Program-made: the position numbers and the translations under genes | DNA from: Leguminivora glycinivorella | Taxonomy: Eukaryota; Arthropoda; Insecta; Lepidoptera; Tortricidae | Reading direction: 5' to 3' | Assembly: GCF_023078275.1 (NCBI RefSeq) | Contig: NC_062975.1 | Span: 8,903,141 to 8,967,140 of the forward strand | Length of the DNA stretch: 64,000 bases | Shown: positions 32,695 through 44,104 of the stretch, in pieces | Position numbering within the stretch: position 1 is the first letter of the stretch | Layout of the letters: every line of letters starts with the position of its first letter | The notes under the pieces: model-generated | The model's input: only the letters and a program-made list of their open reading frames with translations | Told to the model about the DNA's origin: nothing | The model's database searches: none

Positions 32695-33957
32695 TAGGGA
32701 ATGCAATCTCGACGAGATTGGGGCCCGGGCGAGATCTCGGGAATTCATGAAGCCGATCTCGCGAGATCTCGCGAATTTCGAGATCTCGCGAGATTGGCTG
32801 GTTTGTAGGTTTATTCTTGTAAATAATCACAATATAGCAATGAATAAGAAACAAATATTTCTTTTGACAATTTTTTCATATTTTTTTTTATGTATTTTAC
32901 TTTGTTTAACATAAATTATGTACCTCACAACTCACAGTCTATTTTTAAAAACTTTGAAGTTATAGATTGTTATTTGTCATGTAAGAAAATTAAATGAAAT
33001 TATTATTCACGAGTGAGTAAAAAAACGAAGCGTGCCAAAATCGCCAAATTCAAATTCGTTACCATGCCAACCGCAAACAGTAGAGATTACTTAAAAATTC
33101 CTCAATGTATCGCTTTATCAAAGGATAAAAAATTAACATTATAAAATTCAAGGTTATCCGTACCATCATTAAATTTACCCACACAAAAACATTAACTATA
33201 CTCAATTATGACTAGTTGACTACTAATAAATTACATAAAAATATTAGACTACCAATACAATACGCTTCTTAAACCCGACAGTTAAATATAAAACTAAAAT
33301 AGAAATTAAAAACAAAAATAGATATATGTACTTATAACAATAACGTATTATAATAGATAGTAGTAGGGTGGGACTATTTAAATAAGAAATAAAAAAATAT
33401 AATAAAATGACTTGATTTTTTGAGTGTAAATTGGAAATTGTTATTGGTTGCCTAACAAAGAACAGCCTTAGTATAGGCTTCTGTTCTCTCGACACCCAAC
33501 AAAACTGTGCACGAAAGTTCGTTAAATTTGTAAAATAGATGGTTATATACACAGAGCCATATGTAATACTATAATGGCGAATCACGCAAAATGCCCTGGC
33601 ACCCCCCGAATTCTTTCAAAACAGTCCGAATTTGTCATTCGTCATTCCGAACATTTGATTGAGATAGTAGTAAATTACTGAGTGAAATAAGCGAGATGAA
33701 TGTAGAGATAGATCTCTACTGAGTTGACGAGTTGGCGAGTTCAGTCAAATGATATAATAGTTCATATAAATCACTTAAAACTTGCGAACGAAACATGTCG
33801 AATCAGTTCGCGAGCTTTGAATAAGACGTTTTATGCTTGAGTTCAATCTCGTTGATCTCGCGAGATCTCGTCGATTTTTCGGCCGAGATCAATCTCGCTT
33901 AAAATGACCGAGATCTCGTACAAAAGAGATCTCGCGAGAACGAGATTGCATTCCCTA
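32695..33957. mobile_element. Non-autonomous hAT-like element
   Basis: An exact 8-bp duplication GTAAAGGT flanks it (32687-32694 and 33958-33965). The inverted ends start TAGGGAATGCAATCTCG (17 of 17). Subterminal zones at 32700-32800 and 33845-33950 are packed with CGAGATCTCG and TCTCGCGAGA palindromes, as expected for transposase-binding arrays. The 1263-bp interior is AT-rich and has no DDE transposase. Eight-bp duplication plus TAGGG ends is the basis of the hAT call. Confidence 0.88.
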
Positions 33958-34185
33958 GTAAAGGTATTTTTGTAACACTCAACTGTAAAGGTATTTTTGA
34001 CCTCGACTGTACATTGCTTTTTGAGATTCTTTTCGTTAATATAGATAGATATACATATTTAATTACTTCCATATAGTCAGTAGTCACCATTAAGCTTCCA
34101 AAAGTATTGATATATAGCGCGACTCCTAACTTTAAAAATATTAGGTATATACCTCTAGTATAGTGGTTTTAAAATTTACGTACAT

Positions 34186-34345
34186 ACTCACTCCTGGATT
34201 TCCTTAAGGGGTAAGCAGGGCACATGAAACCGCTGAATTTTCGGTGTCACTCTTAACAAGTGACGGGTTACCAGCCTCTCAACCCGCAGGCACATAATTC
34301 TACGACACCCACGGGAGGAAAGGGGGTGGTGAAATTCTTAGCCCG
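34186..34345 (+). mobile_element. Retrotransposon 3' region fragment
   Basis: The phrases CTCTCAACCCGCAGGCAC, CTACGACACCCACGGGAGG and GGGGGTGGTGAAATTCTTAG are ones I recognise as part of a widespread moth LINE 3' region. A much decayed relative (CACCTACGGGAAGAAAGTGG) lies at about 53063. Confidence 0.5.
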
Positions 34346-35048
34346 TCACTAATTACACGGACTGCGTAGGTCACTTCATCTAATTTGGAATAAACAAGTG
34401 CATTGCTTTTATAGGTACCTTTTTACTGGTGTGGGGTCGGAATTTACCATAGCCTGGATATTTACAGGCAAGCTTGCAGGCAAGCACATATTTTTATGAC
34501 CGCTTATAGTAATGACTTTAAGCACGAATCGTTTTTTGGGATTTCATCAATATTCCATTTACAAAATGGAAAAGAAGTTATTTTGCTACCATGTGACACA
34601 CACTAAATTAAATGACTATGTATCAAAATGTTCTGAAATTATTGTATGAAAAAATAAATATTTTATTTCCAACGTTGAAACGTGAGGGTAGAGGAGATTA
34701 ATACGAGTAGTCTAACTAAACGATATAAACAAGTGCACGCATTGCAGACTGGATTACATTTATTTTTAATCTTGAGAATATCATTTAAATTAGGTACCTG
34801 TTTAATCAAATTTTCGTTTTGATTGAAAGGAGTCGTCAACGCGGATTCATTCAGACCTGGCGCCGATCGGAGTTTTCACGTCTCGTCAGCTGACTGCAGT
34901 TGGACAGTCATTTCACGGTCCGGCGGTTCGTACTAACAACGCCGAGCGATAAAATGTAATTATAATTAGTTGATTTTACTAGTACGGGCTTGTTAACAGT
35001 ATGTTTGAAGCCTTACAAACTGTACCTCTAGGTACGTTTTATTATACA

Positions 35049-35218
35049 CTAACTTTTGGCCGCGGTTTCGCACGCGTTAGGAAAATGTAGCCTATGTCAC
35101 TTTCCATCCCTTCAACTATCCCCACTTAAAATTTCACGTCAATTGGTCGCTCCGTTTTGACGTGAAAGACGGACAAACAAACAGACACACACACGTTTCC
35201 ATTTATAGTATGTATTAG
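35049..35218 (-). mobile_element. Diverged Helitron fragment
   Basis: On the minus strand it resembles 38051-38287 (TTTGTTTGTCCGTCTTTCAC, GGGATGGAAAGTGACATAGG). Both terminal sequences have drifted. Confidence 0.55.
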
Positions 35219-35250
35219 CAAGGTTTACACTTTTCAATACTCACCTGCGT

Positions 35251-35411
35251 GCGTAGCCAAATGCACAGACGCTCACGAAACGCTCACGAAACGAAACGCT
35301 AGTAGACATCTATCTCTATCGCTCTTGCGTATTGGCGTGACAGCGCCAGACTACCTTTCGCGGCGTTTCGTTTTCGTTTCGCGTCGTAGAAATGCCATTT
35401 GGCTACGGGGC
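35251..35411. mobile_element. Small MITE, copy 1
   Basis: The ends GCGTAGCCAAATG and CATTTGGCTACG are inverted. A second copy at 49975-50117 shares CTCACGAAACGCTCACG and CTATCGCTCTTGCGTA. Confidence 0.75.
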
Positions 35412-35466
35412 CTGGCGGTTTAGCACACCATGCGCTCTCGCGCGCGAGTTCACAGGTACCTACTTC

Positions 35467-35530
35467 AAGTCGCGCTAGATGTACATATGAAGTCGCGCTA
35501 GATGTTCATGAAGTCGCGCTAGATGTATGA
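35467..35530 (+). repeat. Three tandem copies of AAGTCGCGCTAGATGT
   Basis: The core recurs at 35467, 35490 and 35511 (spacing 23 and 21 bp) and is followed by a CG-alternating patch. Confidence 0.85.
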
Positions 35531-36109
35531 ACTCGCGCGCGCGAAAAACTAAGCTATGCTAGCCCGCCTGCCTGACAAAGTAGAGGCATGCCTTTTCGAT
35601 ACCAGCGATTTTGACAGCTCTGCCGGTGCAAGTGCTTATTGTAAACATCAACATTTTATGAAATTAAACTTTCACCAAGGGCGGCTCACTCCGCAATTCC
35701 ATCGCCGCGCTACAAGTACATGCTGGCGGCCGCGAGTTCGCGGCCTAATCAGGGGTGGCGCGCGTTCTCACGGAACGCACGTTCGCACTTTCTATTGTTA
35801 CATTACGTAGCGAGTTTTGATTAAGTCTAACGGAAAAGTTCAATAAGGCTTGTGATGCTGAAGGCTGCAACAAAAATATATAAATACTGTATATATGTAT
35901 ACCTAGAAAGTAACCAAGACTTGAATATATAGTATATTTATCTGAGAATTAATGCGTTTTAATCCATAGGCAACCCTATCCTCCGACGCTGCGCACGTGC
36001 GGTTCGTTTCTTTGTTAGAATTTTGTAGGCATTTAAAAAGGCGGCATTTCGTGAACATCAAAGCAGTGGGCCTTCTGTACTTGTACTATTATATATTCTG
36101 TGCTTTCAC

Positions 36110-36628
36110 TTAAGACGATACGGTAGGGATCAATTCTCCATACAAACGCTCTCGACTATTTCCTCCCTGGTTTTTGAAGATAGAGTAATGATTTTTTCAA
36201 CACAGATTGTTATTATTTTTATCTGTGTCGGACCGTTTTGATTTTTTTGATATTCTGCTTTTTAAAGACTCTAGAGCCAATCAAAATTTCCCAAAAACGG
36301 CCTTTTTCATTGTGGCGCAAAAAAAGGTGTGATACTCAAGATTGGTAACAATTAACCAAAAAAGCTAAACGGTCCGACATAGATTATTTCATTGTTATTC
36401 CGATTCTCAAATTTCGTTCCGATTGATTAAGTTTTGAAGGAGGAAAGAGTCGAGAGCGAGACCTCGATTTTAAAGATTTTTTTGAAATATCTTTTGACTG
36501 AGTTGTTCTTAATGGACAATTTTTTTCGATAAATCTAGTTAATAACACTTGTATACTTAACTAAAATTCCCAAGTTGAAAGGGGGGGCTCCTTTCCATTC
36601 TAGCATTTTCGCTACCGTATCCTCTTAA
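36110..36628. mobile_element. TTAA-flanked MITE, copy 1 (piggyBac-like target)
   Basis: TTAA stands at both ends (36110-36113, 36625-36628). The inverted ends read GACGATACGGTAG and CTACCGTATCCTC. The 511-bp interior contains a second inverted pair (GTCGGACCGTTTT and its complement). A near-identical copy lies at 45878-46394. Duplication of TTAA suggests mobilisation by a piggyBac-type transposase, although the ends do not begin with CCC. Confidence 0.82.
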
Positions 36629-36670
36629 CCCTGGCATCGGCAGAGGCGTAAAAACCACTGCTAACTTAGC

Positions 36671-36791
36671 TGGGGCCCGTTTCTCGAAAGGTTCAAGTCT
36701 TGTATTACAAGTGCGCGAACTGTCAAATCGTATGGGTTGTCATGGAAACACACTTGTAATACAAGACTTACCTTTCGAGAAACGGGCCCCA
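36671..36791. mobile_element. Palindromic MITE with GGGGCCCGTTTCTCG ends
   Basis: TGGGGCCCGTTTCTCGAAAG at the left end is matched by its complement at the right end; inner arms add AAGTCTTGTATTACAAGTG. Total 121 bp. Confidence 0.85.
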
Positions 36792-37689
36792 GGTATGACT
36801 TAACTTACATTAATTAATACCGTTTGTAATATTTAAAGTAGAACTACGTCAACGTGCTTATAACTTTTAAAAGTACTTAGAGCATTTTAAGTCACGTAGA
36901 CACATGCAGAGTAATCGCAAAATAATCAAACCTCTTGTATAAGTAGTATAAGTTTTCCCAAGTTTGAATTAAGCACTCTTTGTTACTCGCAAGTTCGCAA
37001 AAGTTGCGAGTCTCACAGAGTGGCGTATAGGAATTTCCAAGTTGGCGTAAGTGTCGCAAGACTCGCAAGTATTATAATTATGATTCCTGGGCTCATGTTC
37101 TTGTCTTTATTAGCCGAATAACTTCTACCAAGGACGATTATAAAGGACCAGCAGAATCCATACTAAATACCGTACCCCGTTGGCAGCCGTAAATCTATGT
37201 CACTAGATGTCACTAAGAGTGTCATTTGAATAAAAATGTCGTTTTTTTTAAATACGCACGCGGTAGTTCAACGGCATTACAAGTGATACAGTGAAAAGTA
37301 TATAGATGACGCTAGGGGCCCGTGTCATGTTTCAGTCCCTGTTTACAACGCAAGCCATCGTTCTTATTTTGAATTATGACAATCATGCAAAAGAGTACCA
37401 TACTGTCAAATTTTCTATCTCTTTCATTTTGAGCGTGACGTCAATGATTAGTAATATTACTTTCAATATATTTAAAATTTAGATTTTAATGAGGCCATTT
37501 CGAACGGTGTTTATGATAGATATCATGTTGACAATCAATCTCCTGACCGTCTCGCTCATACCAATCCTATCCTATATTTAAACGAGTGCGACCGAAACAG
37601 TTGAGTATTATTGAAGATTTTTGAATGTCTAAAATCTTATTGGTAGTTGTCGAAAACCCGCTTTTTCCATATAGTGTTGGCGCGACGTC
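36792..37689. other. No gene seen
   Basis: AT-rich DNA. AAGTTGCGAGTCTC and GTCGCAAGACTCGC near 37010-37065 are short related phrases. GACAGTATGGTACT-type sequence near 37400 is shared, inverted, with the region near 32340. Confidence 0.4.
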
Positions 37690-37842
37690 AAGTGGGTGAT
37701 AGGCGTACGAGCAAGTACGCGTTGGATGGTCGACTACTATGCGCAGCGGTTTTTACGCGTACTTACGGTGACACACAATCGAAAAAGGTCGTCGAGCCAT
37801 AAGTACGCATACCTGCTCGTATCGTACGTTTATCACCCACTT
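37690..37842. mobile_element. Hairpin MITE
   Basis: AAGTGGGTGATAGGCGTACG and, inverted, CGTACGTTTATCACCCACTT bound 153 bp. The open frame through it is incidental. Confidence 0.75.
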
Positions 37843-37934
37843 CAGACTGCGTTTCGATCGGCGTTTAGCGACAATGATTATCAGCTCGGCTTCATGGCTT
37901 TACGAACCTTAGCTCGGACCATCGAATATGAAAC

Positions 37935-37976
37935 TTATAAACTTCTTTATACACAAGGGTATAAAGAAGTTTATAA
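37935..37976. repeat. Perfect 18-bp-arm hairpin
   Basis: TTATAAACTTCTTTATAC is followed after 6 nt by its exact reverse complement. Confidence 0.9.
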
Positions 37977-38050
37977 CCAGGTGCTCCATGACACCATTGC
38001 ACCAATCTGTCGCCAGCACCGCTACACTTCAACGGCCAAGTCACACAACA

Positions 38051-38287
38051 TCCATACTAATATTATAAATGGGAAAGTGTGTGTGTCTGTTTGTTTGTCC
38101 ATCTTTCACGGCAAAACGGAGCGACGTATTGACGTGATTTTTTAAGTGGAGATAGTTGAAGGGATGGAAAGTGACATAGGCTACTTTTTGTCTCTTTTTA
38201 TATCCCCCCACTTCCTTAGAATGGAGGATGGAAGTTTGTGGAGAGATTTTCGAATTTAACGCGAGCGAAGCCGCGGGCAAAGGCTAG
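38051..38287 (+). mobile_element. Short non-autonomous Helitron
   Basis: It starts TCCATACTAATATTATAAAT after an A and ends GGGCAAAGGCTAG before a T. TC...CTAG with insertion between A and T is the Helitron signature. Near the 3' end GCGAAGCCGCGGGC can fold into the short hairpin expected there. No rep/helicase gene is present. Confidence 0.8.
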
Positions 38288-38447
38288 TTAACTATAATAA
38301 TTAAGAAATCGCAGTAAGGAACTTTATGTAGATTTCATTACTTTTTAGAGATAAACAAGCAGCTCCATCGAGACGGCTATTTTTTACAGAATGTTTTATA
38401 TACATAGGCATAGGTATATAACACTAACAAGGTATCTATTGTCTTAG

Positions 38448-38578
38448 TCCGTTTTCACATTATCCGATCCGATATCGGATGTCGGAAGGATTTAAATGGA
38501 AAAAATCCAAGGTAGCGCCTGTAATGTATGGGGTATCAGTCCTACATCCGATATCGGATCGGATAATGTGAAAACGCA
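38448..38578. mobile_element. Palindromic MITE, copy 1
   Basis: CGTTTTCACATTATCCGATC and GATATCGGATGT form long inverted ends around about 60 bp. A second copy lies at 43255-43387. Confidence 0.85.
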
Positions 38579-38754
38579 TTTAGTCTCATTACTTATGTCA
38601 GAGTTTCACTAATTATTTCCTTTTATTCATTTATTATCTCAGTTTAGGTTTATACGAGTACCAAACGAGTAGTATACGAGTAGAAAATATATTACCAAAA
38701 CAATACAAACTATCATTAATTTATTATAAAAACGTAATCCAAAGTGCCACACCT

Positions 38755-38835
38755 GGCGGCCTAACTATCCGCGTTGTGTCCAAGACGAAGCCTGACCGAC
38801 GAAGCTAGCAAGTCTCTCTACATGTTAGCTGAAAT
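38755..38835 (-). pseudogene. Scrap of the same endonuclease-type LINE
   Basis: CTAACTATCCGCGTTGTGTC and the following bases match the C-terminal coding end of the LINE at 3653-4349 (about 3675-3760) with many changes. It is too short to be more than a relic. Confidence 0.55.
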
Positions 38836-38861
38836 ACTGTCAAACCATTCACTGTGATTAC

Positions 38862-39065
38862 TCAGATTATTATAAGCAAAATGATCTTCGAATGAACTTT
38901 CTGGACAATTGAGATGCATGGGCGCAGTCGAAACCAGCTCGCCCCTTCAGCCGTGTCCCGTTGAAAATCGGAAAGATTCTTTTCCTTAGCACATTTAATG
39001 TTTACAAATTGGATTCGCCTTCTGTCACCTAAACTGGTAATTTTATGTATGAGGTCATTGGTCAT
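38862..39065 (-). pseudogene. Possible Tc1-type transposase N-terminus, decayed
   Basis: The frame contains KNLSDFQRDTAEG, close to the (K/R)-x-LSDFQRG-x-x-x-G start of some insect Tc1-like transposases. The rest of the helix-turn-helix is not readable, and no inverted ends or DDE residues are visible. Confidence 0.25.
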
Positions 39066-40994
39066 ACAATTATTAATATATACAGTTATTAATTCTGTAT
39101 CTCTACTCGCATTGCTGCTGCGATTCTAAAATATTTAATATCCATATATTATGAATATTCAATAAATCATACAATGACATTTGTGATGTGACATGGATGT
39201 CAGATGTCACATCTGTTGGCACAATGATTGCGTTTTGTTGAACGTATTTGAGCTCAACATATAGGTTTATTATCACTAAGTATATTATATTAATGAACAA
39301 CGAAACGGATGTGACATTTTCCTAGTCCACCAACGTCATCTAGTCATTTTATTTGGTAATAATTAGACAACATGCGAACAAACTTAGCCAGCGAAGCGAT
39401 CACAACTACGTCGAGGCTAACCAAAAAATATAATTTGTAAAAATTGTGTTTTGAGCCAATATTTTGATATTAAAATAAAGTTTTTTGATAGTTATTCATA
39501 GTATAATATAAAAACAAGTAAAAATATGTGTGAAAATATGTTTTTTTCCACTCCCGGGTTACGAAACAACGCCATCTAGTTTTAAAGCAAAAACTAAGCT
39601 TTTTTCAGGGGTACGCTTTTTTGTATGGGCTATATCAGTCTAGTATTAAATGGTCCTTGCTTCTACTGACTAAAAATATTTAAGACAGTTTTCAAAATGC
39701 AGTGGGAAGACATTTTTCACCACACCCCACTAGTACAAAGTTCAAGGAAACTTCTACTTCAAAAACGGATAAGAAAGTTGAATTTAGTCCACAAGAGTGT
39801 AAAATAATTACATATACAAATTTTAACTTGATGCCCGAACTTGGCTGACAGAACTGATCACGTCTGAATGATTTTTAATTATTATTGTTAAATAAATGTA
39901 ATTATGGATTTCATTTAGTTTGACAGTTCGTATTTTCCTTAGGTATGAGGATTTTCTTTTGTGTCTCACTCGGAGGAAAAAAATGTTTAACTTTGTTCCT
40001 TGAAACCCTCGCAACGCTCAACATTTTACATTTAAACAACTCGCTACGCTCGCGGTTCAATATTGGAGTCTTTCGTTGGCTCTCACATTAATATTGGCAC
40101 GTGCGGTTAAACAAAAACCTTATACCTAATCATTAATTAGAGGTTTGAAAATAATTTATTAACCCAAGTTACTCCAAGATATTTTCTGAGGAAACACACG
40201 GTATTAGGTACTACAGATAAGCAACAAAGCCCTATTCGTCTTCAAATATTTGTTTACTCACTTGGCAATATCATTTAGAACGAAAAGCTGGAGTTGAGCA
40301 TCTCATTTTTCTGGCTTCTGAATAGAAAGAATGTGACGATTTAGGGATTAGGAGTCTATTTCGTTTGAAATAAACGAAACGTGAGATATTCTTTTGGATA
40401 TTCGCCAAGAGCGATTTACATGCGCAGGTGTATTACTTTAATATAGACTAAGAGCTGACCGAAAAACAAAAACAATTTAAAATGAAACGAAATATCTTCA
40501 GTTATTTTGATATTACTGGATCCGATGGCGTCTGGCACTTCGCAGTTCATCAGTGGAAGCCGTTATCTTTATTAATTCATCCGACATCAAAACGAATTAG
40601 TAAAGAAGATAATTATCATTTTCTTTAAAGTACTTTACATTGTAATATTTGTAAGAGAAAATATGGGACTATTTTATGTTTTCATACGTAGGTAGTAGGC
40701 TAGTAGGTACACATAATAACGTATGTTACGTTTGTGGTGGTCCAAAAACGTTTACAAAGTTTAATCTTATCTCAAACTTTCTACTTACTTCTCAGAAATT
40801 AGAAGGATTGTCATCAATATCTCATACTACGCACATAGAAATATCTTGTATTATCAAGTCCTATGTACCTATATACAGAAATCTCGTTTTTAATCAGTTC
40901 AAAACTACTTTAATACATTTATTATCGCTAGTATCTGTCGGGTTTCAAATTCAGTTATGAACTCCTACATATATGAATCCCAGTTGGAAATTAC
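39066..40994. other. No gene seen
   Basis: AT-rich stretch with short frames only. A minus-strand fragment (about 40000-40120: CCCTCGCAACGCTCAA, CTCGCTACGCTCGCGGTTCA) is shared with 58150-58322. Confidence 0.4.
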
Positions 40995-41466
40995 GTTGCA
41001 ACCATAGAGGAATAAGTAAGGGAAAGAATTGTAACTCCAAACATCAGTAAATGCGGGATATTTGTATAGGCATAATTAAGTGACATCTAGCGACAATCAC
41101 GCGTCAATCACGCGTCAACTAGCGTAAATTATCAGTACTGCTACTTGTCAATAGATGTCGCGACGAACGAAAAGTCTAATGCTCATCAATTTTTAGCTAA
41201 TATTACAATAGTATTACCTAATCAGTATTCTGTTTTCAATTCCTTTTGCTTGTAATATAAGTTGTAAACTGTTCTAATATTAAATTTTTGGCAGACGAGA
41301 CACAGTTGCCACCTATAGTATCAAGTAGTGGTACTGATAATTCACGCTATTTGACGCGTGATTGTCGCTAGATGTCACTTAACTATGCCTATACAAATAA
41401 CCCGCATTTACTGATGTATGGAATTACAACTCTTCCCTTAAGTACTTATTTCTCTATGGTTGCAAC
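40995..41466. mobile_element. Inverted-repeat MITE
   Basis: GTTGCAACCATAGAG and CTCTATGGTTGCAAC form the ends. The arms extend about 150 bp and contain AGTGACATCTAGCGACAATC and CACGCGTCAA, the latter doubled in the left arm. Confidence 0.8.
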
Positions 41467-42944
41467 CTTGTTGAGTTAGATGCCCAAGATATATGTATTT
41501 AGACCACTTAGTAAATGAAGCTTGTTCTCCACACCTACAGTGTTCTCGCCCCAGAGAACAAGAAGGTAATAACAATGTATGCAGCAAATATAATGTTAGT
41601 GTCTTAGTGCGGCGGAGTGGGGGTATTCAAATTAAATTACACTCGACACCGTACGTCTTACTGAATTTCAGGCTTAAGATGGCGAACTCAAGATTCTTGT
41701 GGGGGTTCGTAGTAGGTTACAGTGACGTGTAGCAGCGTCGGGCTGTCAGTTTTGTTACAAATGCTGCAGCTATATTAAACCGCGACACAATATAGCGAGC
41801 TTCTGTCTCCCATGATGTAAATTAGCTGTGAACATGTCAGACTCTTAATTTTTGTGCCGTGCCTGAATAGTACATTACATCAGAGGCCGGGAAAATGAGG
41901 ATTTCCGGCCAAGTGGGTATATAGGGATACGATAGGGATAGGGATACGAGGCCGGGAATCCGTTTTCACGCCGAGGCATGTATAGTGCTTTTCTCAAACA
42001 TACAATGAAATAAAATAAAAAAATGCTCTAAAGGACAATATTTTATAAAAAAAAGTTACTTTGCAGGCCTAGGCCTAAAAAATAATATGAAATCCCTTTA
42101 CAGTCCTCTCGAGTTGTTGCGCCCAAAAAGCGATACTTCCCAGCCCATTTTAAGGAACGTAAAGACAATATTTCATTGCATGTTTGAGAAAATAATTTTA
42201 TTTTAATTTTGGGAATAGGTACAGCATTTTAGGAGTTGGGTAGGTATATGTTAGGTGCTGACAAAGTGTTGGCTATGTAATCACAATGTGATAATTATTT
42301 AATTTAATCTACGAACAAAACAATGTTTTGGTATAGGTAAAGACCATTGTACTTGATTATTCATGATTTTCTTACTTATTATCTTTCTAATGCTTAGTTT
42401 TATGTTACAAATGATATATCACAAAAAAAATTTACATCAAAAAAATCTGATAAACCCATTTTTTTTAAATATTGCTTTTACAAGCAAATGACGTGAGAAT
42501 TTATGAAGAGCCGGCCGATTCGCGCGCCATTCCGCGAAGCTTCCTGATTTACACCGATATTATTTGGCTTTCTTAATGGCTCTTTGATACAGCATCCTTT
42601 TCCAATTCCCTCGAGAGATACATCTTTCAGATTTGGACTAACTTTTCCTTATATTTGGGATTGTGCGCGTCTGGTTCATTAAAAATATCGTTAACAACTC
42701 GCGTTTACGTTCATGAATGTCATTTGTAAAAACCAGTGGTGATTGCTTCATAGATATTTCGTAATATCTGTTTGTGGACCAGTAAATTTTGTTCGGCTTG
42801 AAAAATTCAGAATAAATTCAATAAATTATAGTGTTTACTTGTTTGAATTAAAATTCTACATCCGTAAGGGTTTGGGCACATGACCTAAATAGAGTAAATA
42901 GTGTACTTAATACTTATCGACGATATCGATAACTATAGTTATCT
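41467..42944. other. No gene seen
   Basis: Short frames without splice partners. GATACGATAGGGATAGGGATACG near 41925 is a small direct repeat. ATCGATAACTATAGTTATC at 42925-42942 is a near-perfect palindrome at the edge of the satellite. Confidence 0.35.
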
Positions 42945-43590
42945 ATCGATGCAGCAAGATTAGTTCGTAGTTGTCGACATATGCTGACGCGTGACGGACT
43001 TGAGTAAGTTCGACATGCCCCGCCATGCTGTGTAATTTACGACCGCTTAGTTTCTGATGGGATACATACAACTTACAGCTAGCTTGCACCGTGATCATGC
43101 ATGTAGCTTGACTACCTCTACATATGGCATTATTACGTATTTAAGTAATTATCGATGCCGTAAGGTTAGTTCCGACACGCGATGATCGTTAGCAAGTTCG
43201 ACATGTCCTGCCCTGCTGTATAATTTGCGACCGCTAGTTTCTGATGGCCTCTATGTGCGTTTTCACATTATTTGATCCGATATCGGATGTCGGAAGGACT
43301 TCAAAAGCAAACATCAAAGATGGTGGCTTAAATGTATGGGATATCGGTCCTACATCCGATATCGGATCGGATAATGTAAAAACGCACTAACGTTCAGCTA
43401 GCTTGTAGATACCTATCACGATCAAGCATGTAGCTTGACTAGGTACTTACTTATATTATGGCATTACCACGTACGTGAGTAGTTATCGATGCAGCTGGAT
43501 TAGTTCACAGTTGCCGATATCGCCGACACGTGATGCTGGACATGAGCAAGTTCGACATGTCCTGCCATGCCACAGTATAAGGATAAATCA
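42945..43590 (+). repeat. Satellite-like array, period about 206 bp
   Basis: ATCGATGC(A/C)G starts units at 42945, 43151 and 43495. Shared phrases are AAGTTCGACATG, TTACGACCGCT(T)AGTTTCTGATGG, CAGCTAGCTTG and CATGTAGCTTGACTA. The second unit is longer only because of the 133-bp MITE at 43255-43387; without it the period is about 209. A displaced fragment lies at about 44265-44400. Confidence 0.85.
43255..43387. mobile_element. Palindromic MITE, copy 2, inside a satellite unit
   Basis: GTGCGTTTTCACATTATTTG and its inverted partner at the right end match the copy at 38448-38578. Position inside the repeat shows that it came after the array had formed. Confidence 0.88.
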
Positions 43591-43986
43591 GTAGTTAATC
43601 TCCGGCAGCGGCGACGCGGTCGTTACTACTGCGCAAGGTCACGCAGGGTTGTACCTGTGCTACTGTCCTACTCGTAGTAACTGTGTATGGCGCTATGCTA
43701 GTACCAACGCTCTTTCTACCTTTTTATCTAATAAAGATTCAAGTACGTGTTTGTTTCTTAAATACTGACGAAATCGTATTTACATAAAATGTTTGAATAG
43801 ATGTTTGCACAATATTTAAGTAGGTACCAAACTTTCGAGCTAGATAGATCGCAGCATCTACCTAAATGTCGTTACAGATAAATCCTTATTGATTTTAATG
43901 TGTCATTCTAGCTTTAAATCTCACTTTTACGCCATTTACGTAAGCAATAACGTACCTAACACTGCAAAAATATAACAACCACTTAC

Positions 43987-44104
43987 TTTTCTGGGTGTCT
44001 AGGAATTCTAAAGAACATTCTGACATTTCCGTATTTTGAGAACTGTTCTCCATACACCCATAAACACTACAGTAACGAAAATATGTCTTCGGTGCTGACG
44101 TCAT
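43987..44104 (-). CDS. Candidate first exon, weak THAP-finger resemblance
   Basis: ATG at 44102-44104 follows AGAAA (good context). The frame begins MTSAPKTYFRYCSVYGCMEN and ends LDTQKA-type sequence at the donor AAAA/GTAAGTGG (43987/43986), in phase 1. C-x4-C (CSVYGC) near the start followed 20 residues later by SLEFL matches the opening of a THAP zinc finger, but the F-P pair is absent and the second C-x2-H half would be in a later exon not found here. GC-rich sequence upstream (44105-44250) could be the promoter. A chance match is quite possible. Confidence 0.33.

Larger units (their letters stand above)
33966..36109. other. Unique DNA with several small repeats
   Basis: Beyond the items listed separately, there is a CpG-rich patch at 35420-35780 (GCGCGCGAG, CGGCCGCGAGTTCGCGG) with an open frame starting MLARLPDKVEACLF that I do not recognise. 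No splice sites convince me. I see nothing else. Confidence 0.4.

Noticed and set aside
33244..33585. 113-codon frame inside the hAT-like element
   Set aside because: Very AT-rich, no hAT transposase motif; chance frame.
37696..38145. 149-codon frame
   Set aside because: It runs through a hairpin MITE, a perfect palindrome and into the Helitron, so it cannot be one gene.
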